Below, one piece after another: positions 6,014 to 8,827 of a stretch of DNA of 8,827 bases. A model generated the notes under the pieces. That model searched no databases and was not told where the DNA came from. It saw only the letters and a program-made list of their open reading frames with translations. Position numbers and translations under genes: made by a program. The stretch lies in contig JAHQWY010000148.1 in the NCBI GenBank assembly GCA_029856445.1, positions 1 to 8,827 on the forward strand, in the 5' to 3' direction. The DNA comes from Promethearchaeia archaeon (GTDB taxonomy: Archaea > Asgardarchaeota > Lokiarchaeia > Sigyniarchaeales > SOKP01). The stretch's first letter is position 1, and each line of letters opens with the position of its first letter.

Positions 6014-7885
6014 TTAATATATCTCTTTAATTGTCCACTCCAATCCTAATTCTTTTAATTTCTCCTTAGTTGGTTTCCCCGTCTCTTTATCCCATCCACG
6101 ATATTCATAATATGCATCTAATAAAGGATCTAAGTTTACAGTTTCTCCCTTAGCTGGTCCATCGGGCATAGGGTCCTCTAACAAACGTGGTGGAAGGGTA
6201 TCATCGGCTCTTGTAACTCCTTCTCTTACATTATAAACTCTAGCCAAATTATATAGCCTTTCACCCATTTTAGTAAAATCTTTTTGGGTAAATTCATAAC
6301 CTAATAATTTTTGAATAAGTGCTGCCCAATCCTCTGAAGCTAAAACCATGCCCATAAATTTACAACCACCAATAGCATCAAATAAGCCAAATGCATCTTC
6401 AAAATCTTTAACAACCTTAGTATCTTCAGGATTTTCAGTTAGAACATCCCCAACTGTGGCATCTTCTACAATCATAAAAGGCATTGATAAGAACGCTGGC
6501 CCTTCAATATAACCAGTTATATGACATCCTCCTCGATTGGCTGTAGCATAAGCTAAGCCTGTAATTTTAGCAGCTCGACTATCATATGCAGGAAGTTCTA
6601 AACCTTTAACATGCATAGCGAATCTGTGAGAACCTTTTCCTAATTTTTCAGCTATATTTCTTGTTCCTTCAGCAAGTAAATCACCAATACCTTCTCTTTT
6701 ACTTATTTTAGCAATAAGATCTACTACTAAATCCGCATTACCAAATTTAAATTCAAGACCACTTGTATCCTCGATAGTTAGTATACCTTTTTCATAGCAT
6801 TCCATAGCAAATCCAATGGTATTACCAGCAGAAATTACATCAAGACCATATTCATTACAAAGAAAATGTGCTAGAGTTATTGCTTCTAAATTATCAATCC
6901 CACACATTGTTCCAAGTGCTCCAAGTGATTCATATTCAGGACCTTCTCCAGTACTCTTGTATTTACCTTCCTTAATCTCTGCAATACGTCCACAAGCAAT
7001 TGGACAAGCAAAACAAGGTTTACGACCGGTGAGAATTGTTTCGTTTATTGCTGTTCCATTAATTTTATCAGCAGCTGGAAAAACTCCAGTCTGCCAATTA
7101 TTTGTAGGCAAACCACCTTTTATGTTTACTAAATCTACCATTGTGGCAGTTCCAAAAACTTCAAGAGTCATTTTCAACATACTCTGATTTACCCAATCAT
7201 ATCTTTGTTTGGCTTCTGTCTTATATTCCTCTGGATTTGCTACCTCAATTTTAGCATCACCCTTAGATGCTATAGCTTTAAGCTTTTTAGAACCCATAAC
7301 CGTGCCCATTCCACATCTTCCAGCAGCTCTTCCATAGTTAGGTTTATCACAATCATTCATAACAGCTGCATATTTTACAAGATTCTCACCTCCAATACCA
7401 ATACAAGATACATTGAATTTCTCACCTAATTCTTCTTTGATTAGTCTAGTAGTTTCAGAAGTATTTTTACCCCAAAGGTGAGAAGCGTCTCTGAGTTCTG
7501 CTTTTCCATCTTCAGTCACAAGATAAACAGGTTTAGGGGATATTCCTTCAAAAATTATCCCATCGAAACCAGATCTTTTTAAATCTCTTCCCCAAAAACC
7601 AGCTGAATTCGCTTCTCCCCAAACACCAGTAAGTGGGGATTTTGCAACTACGCAATATCTACCGGTACTAGGTGATGGTGTTCCTGTCAATGGTCCAGTC
7701 ATAAATATTAGTTTATTTTCCGGTCCTAAGGGATCAATTCCTTTTGGTGTTTCATCAATTAAGAATTTTGTAGCCAAACCAGATCCACCTAAGTACATTT
7801 TTAATGTGTCTTCATCAGGAAATTCTTCAGTAATTTGCCCATTAGTTAAATCAACTCTCAAGATTTTACCCATATATCCGTACAT
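6014..7885 (-). CDS. aor: Aldehyde:ferredoxin oxidoreductase (tungsten enzyme)
   Basis: Cytosolic, oxygen-sensitive tungstopterin enzyme that oxidises aldehydes to carboxylic acids while reducing ferredoxin; the reaction can run backwards with low-potential electrons. It has 623 residues, close to the roughly 605 of the Pyrococcus furiosus AOR. The N-terminus YGYMGKILRVDLTNG is typical. The pterin-binding region includes GRYCVVAKSPLTG (75-87) and AGRCGMGTVMGSKKLKAI (188-205). The [4Fe-4S] ligands are CFACPIAC (Cys291, Cys294, Cys298) plus Cys508 in DAIGGC, the counterpart of the family's DxxGLC. GPEYESLG (315-322) and RGGCHITG (451-458, His455) match conserved active-site segments. The ATG at 7885 is supported by a good Shine-Dalgarno sequence eight bases upstream. 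The acyl-CoA synthetase follows after about 40 bp. No ferredoxin, second AOR subunit or tungsten uptake gene is in the window. Family certain; substrate range (aliphatic, aromatic or fatty aldehyde) unknown. Confidence 0.96.
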   Translation of the reverse strand: MYGYMGKILRVDLTNGQITEEFPDEDTLKMYLGGSGLATKFLIDETPKGIDPLGPENKLIFMTGPLTGTPSPSTGRYCVVAKSPLTGVWGEANSAGFWGRDLKRSGFDGIIFEGISPKPVYLVTEDGKAELRDASHLWGKNTSETTRLIKEELGEKFNVSCIGIGGENLVKYAAVMNDCDKPNYGRAAGRCGMGTVMGSKKLKAIASKGDAKIEVANPEEYKTEAKQRYDWVNQSMLKMTLEVFGTATMVDLVNIKGGLPTNNWQTGVFPAADKINGTAINETILTGRKPCFACPIACGRIAEIKEGKYKSTGEGPEYESLGALGTMCGIDNLEAITLAHFLCNEYGLDVISAGNTIGFAMECYEKGILTIEDTSGLEFKFGNADLVVDLIAKISKREGIGDLLAEGTRNIAEKLGKGSHRFAMHVKGLELPAYDSRAAKITGLAYATANRGGCHITGYIEGPAFLSMPFMIVEDATVGDVLTENPEDTKVVKDFEDAFGLFDAIGGCKFMGMVLASEDWAALIQKLLGYEFTQKDFTKMGERLYNLARVYNVREGVTRADDTLPPRLLEDPMPDGPAKGETVNLDPLLDAYYEYRGWDKETGKPTKEKLKELGLEWTIKEIY

Positions 7886-7893
7886 TTTCTTTA

Positions 7894-7899
7894 CACCTC
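7894..7899 (-). promoter_or_regulatory. Shine-Dalgarno sequence of the AOR gene
   Basis: The minus strand reads GAGGTG, a perfect six-base match to the anti-Shine-Dalgarno complement, separated by TAAAGAAA (8 bases) from the ATG at 7885. It fixes the AOR start and shows that this organism uses Shine-Dalgarno initiation for at least some genes. Confidence 0.75.
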
Positions 7900-8010
7900 A
7901 AATCTAAATACAATTAATTTTATACTTTAATTTCATATTATTAAAAATTGAATTAATTAATCTTATTTCCTTAATTATAAAACAATTTCTATTTTTCTGA
8001 TTTAGGAGAA

Positions 8011-8018
8011 TATAAAAA
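8011..8018 (-). promoter_or_regulatory. Candidate TATA box for the AOR-acyl-CoA synthetase operon
   Basis: The minus strand reads TTTTTATA within the 221-bp gap upstream of AOR. Initiation about 25 bases downstream would leave a leader of about 100 bases. A second candidate, TATAAAAT near 7917-7924, is closer to the gene but would put the start almost on the Shine-Dalgarno sequence. The rest of the gap is AT-rich with no gene or RNA that I can recognise. Confidence 0.3.
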
Positions 8019-8058
8019 TTCAATTAAGATTATAATAGAATAGTTTTAAAATAGGGAT

Positions 8059-8063
8059 AAAAA
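8059..8063 (-). terminator. Weak T-rich tract after the DUF1512-like gene
   Basis: Five T on the minus strand within the pyrimidine-rich TACTTTTTATCCCTATTTT, about 45 bases beyond the stop codon. It is a possible archaeal terminator but short, and read-through into AOR cannot be excluded. Confidence 0.25.
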
Positions 8064-8106
8064 GTAGAATTAAATGTAAAATATTCAGGATTAGAAGGTA
8101 AAATAA

Positions 8107-8827
8107 TTAAATGCCTATTCCAATACTATTCCCTATTCCTGCAATTATTACTTTCGAACCTTTTTCTGTTCTTTTTCTCAGAGCCATCTTAATTTTTTCA
8201 ATAAATTTCGGTACACTTTGAGTTATGGGTCGCTTCATTGTGGTTATAGCATCTTCTAGTGATTGCTTACAAATTAGAGCATCAATTGGAATGGATTTTC
8301 CGGTAGATGATTCTTCTATAAAGTATTTTTCAATCCCAATTCCTCCAATAGCAGCACCAACACCTACTGCAATTGAACCAGTTTTATCTCCTGTTAGTTT
8401 TAATCCCGCATCAATCATAATTACTCGAGAAATTTCATCACCATGCTCATCAATCAGCATCTTGATAGCTTTTCCTGGTTTTCCTACTGTTCCACCAGGT
8501 CCTTTTGCTCTCACCACAAAAATTTTACGATCTTCAAAATCAACTTCTTGTACTATAGTATCTCTAACAATTTCTTTTGATTCAACCTCTCCATCTGATA
8601 TATCTCTTATGAAGCTAGCTGTGACTAGTGGTCCTAAAGCATCTCCAATAGGACTCCCTTCTGAAAAAGCTTTAGCAGCATGATAATACGCTTTTGCCAT
8701 ACTCAATATTAAGCCTAATTGCATTGAGATTTGTAACAATAAAATCATTGATTTCGATTTTTTACCAAGAATAAGATAATGCCTTATTAGCCTATATATC
8801 ATATCAATAGCCATTGTAACTTCTAAT
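8107..8827 (-). CDS. DUF1512-like conserved archaeal protein, 5' end cut by window edge
   Basis: The C-terminal 239 or so residues of a protein I recognise, from memory of the family, as resembling archaeal DUF1512; its function is unknown. The frame is open to the right edge: four sense codons precede the Met at 8814. Family members, as I recall, are nearer 360-370 residues, so the true start should lie outside. Numbered from the Met at 8814, it shows a moderately hydrophobic helix (residues 22-40), GDALGPLVTASF (57-68), RAKGPGGTVGKPGKA (102-116), MIDAGLKLTGDKTG (133-146), GVGAAIGGIGIEKY (151-164) and the C-terminal GIGNSIGIG (226-234). The glycine-rich turns suggest a nucleotide- or phosphate-binding fold, but that is inference. 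The 221-bp gap to AOR contains candidate promoters, so the two genes are probably not functionally tied. Confidence 0.7.
   Translation of the reverse strand, partial: LEVTMAIDMIYRLIRHYLILGKKSKSMILLLQISMQLGLILSMAKAYYHAAKAFSEGSPIGDALGPLVTASFIRDISDGEVESKEIVRDTIVQEVDFEDRKIFVVRAKGPGGTVGKPGKAIKMLIDEHGDEISRVIMIDAGLKLTGDKTGSIAVGVGAAIGGIGIEKYFIEESSTGKSIPIDALICKQSLEDAITTMKRPITQSVPKFIEKIKMALRKRTEKGSKVIIAGIGNSIGIGI

Noticed and set aside
6816..7429. Two plus-strand open frames (6816-7187 and 7205-7429)
   Set aside because: Both are antisense to the well-supported AOR gene, without recognisable domains or ribosome-binding sites.
8225..8683. 152-codon open frame on the plus strand
   Set aside because: It lies wholly antisense to the DUF1512-like gene, has a Ser/Ile/Pro-rich composition typical of a shadow frame and resembles no family.
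8812..8814. ATG at 8814 as the true start of the DUF1512-like gene
   Set aside because: The frame stays open upstream (codons for L, E, V, T) to the window edge and the product would be much shorter than the family, so this Met is more likely internal.

Overview
The window is a compact, AT-rich stretch (roughly one third G+C by eye) that looks archaeal. All six genes lie on the minus strand, so transcription runs from the high to the low coordinates. The archaeal call rests on four things: an aldehyde:ferredoxin oxidoreductase, a gene resembling the archaeal DUF1512 family, TATA-box-like sequences upstream of genes in place of -35/-10 elements, and bare oligo-T tracts after stop codons. Low G+C together with a stand-alone SCP2-type lipid carrier and a FadD-like ligase suggests an Asgard (Lokiarchaeia-like) or similar anaerobic archaeon. 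That placement is inference; nothing here is lineage-diagnostic.

Layout in transcription order. (1) 8827-8107: C-terminal part of a DUF1512-like conserved archaeal protein, cut by the right window edge. (2) A 221-bp AT-rich intergenic region with candidate promoters. (3) 7885-6014: tungsten-dependent aldehyde:ferredoxin oxidoreductase (AOR). (4) 5975-4260: AMP-forming acyl-CoA synthetase, about 40 bp behind AOR and very probably in the same operon, followed by an 11-T terminator tract. (5) 4110-3688: small SCP2 sterol-carrier-like protein with its own candidate promoter. (6) 3620-2811: HAD-IIA (NagD-like) phosphatase. (7) 2654-1: pyruvate, phosphate dikinase, complete except for roughly the last 11 residues, which lie beyond the left edge. 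No intergenic stretch exceeds 300 bp, and I saw no tRNA, rRNA, CRISPR array, insertion sequence or attachment site.

How the genes could work together (inference). AOR interconverts an aldehyde and its carboxylate using ferredoxin. The ligase joins a carboxylate to CoA, releasing AMP and PPi. SCP2 proteins bind hydrophobic ligands such as acyl-CoAs. These three could form an aldehyde-to-acyl-CoA route for hydrophobic substrates that yields reduced ferredoxin. Pyruvate, phosphate dikinase can use AMP + PPi + phosphoenolpyruvate to make ATP + phosphate + pyruvate, so it could recover the energy in the ligase by-products. The AOR-ligase-SCP2 neighbourhood is the most interesting part of the window; the rest is ordinary metabolism.
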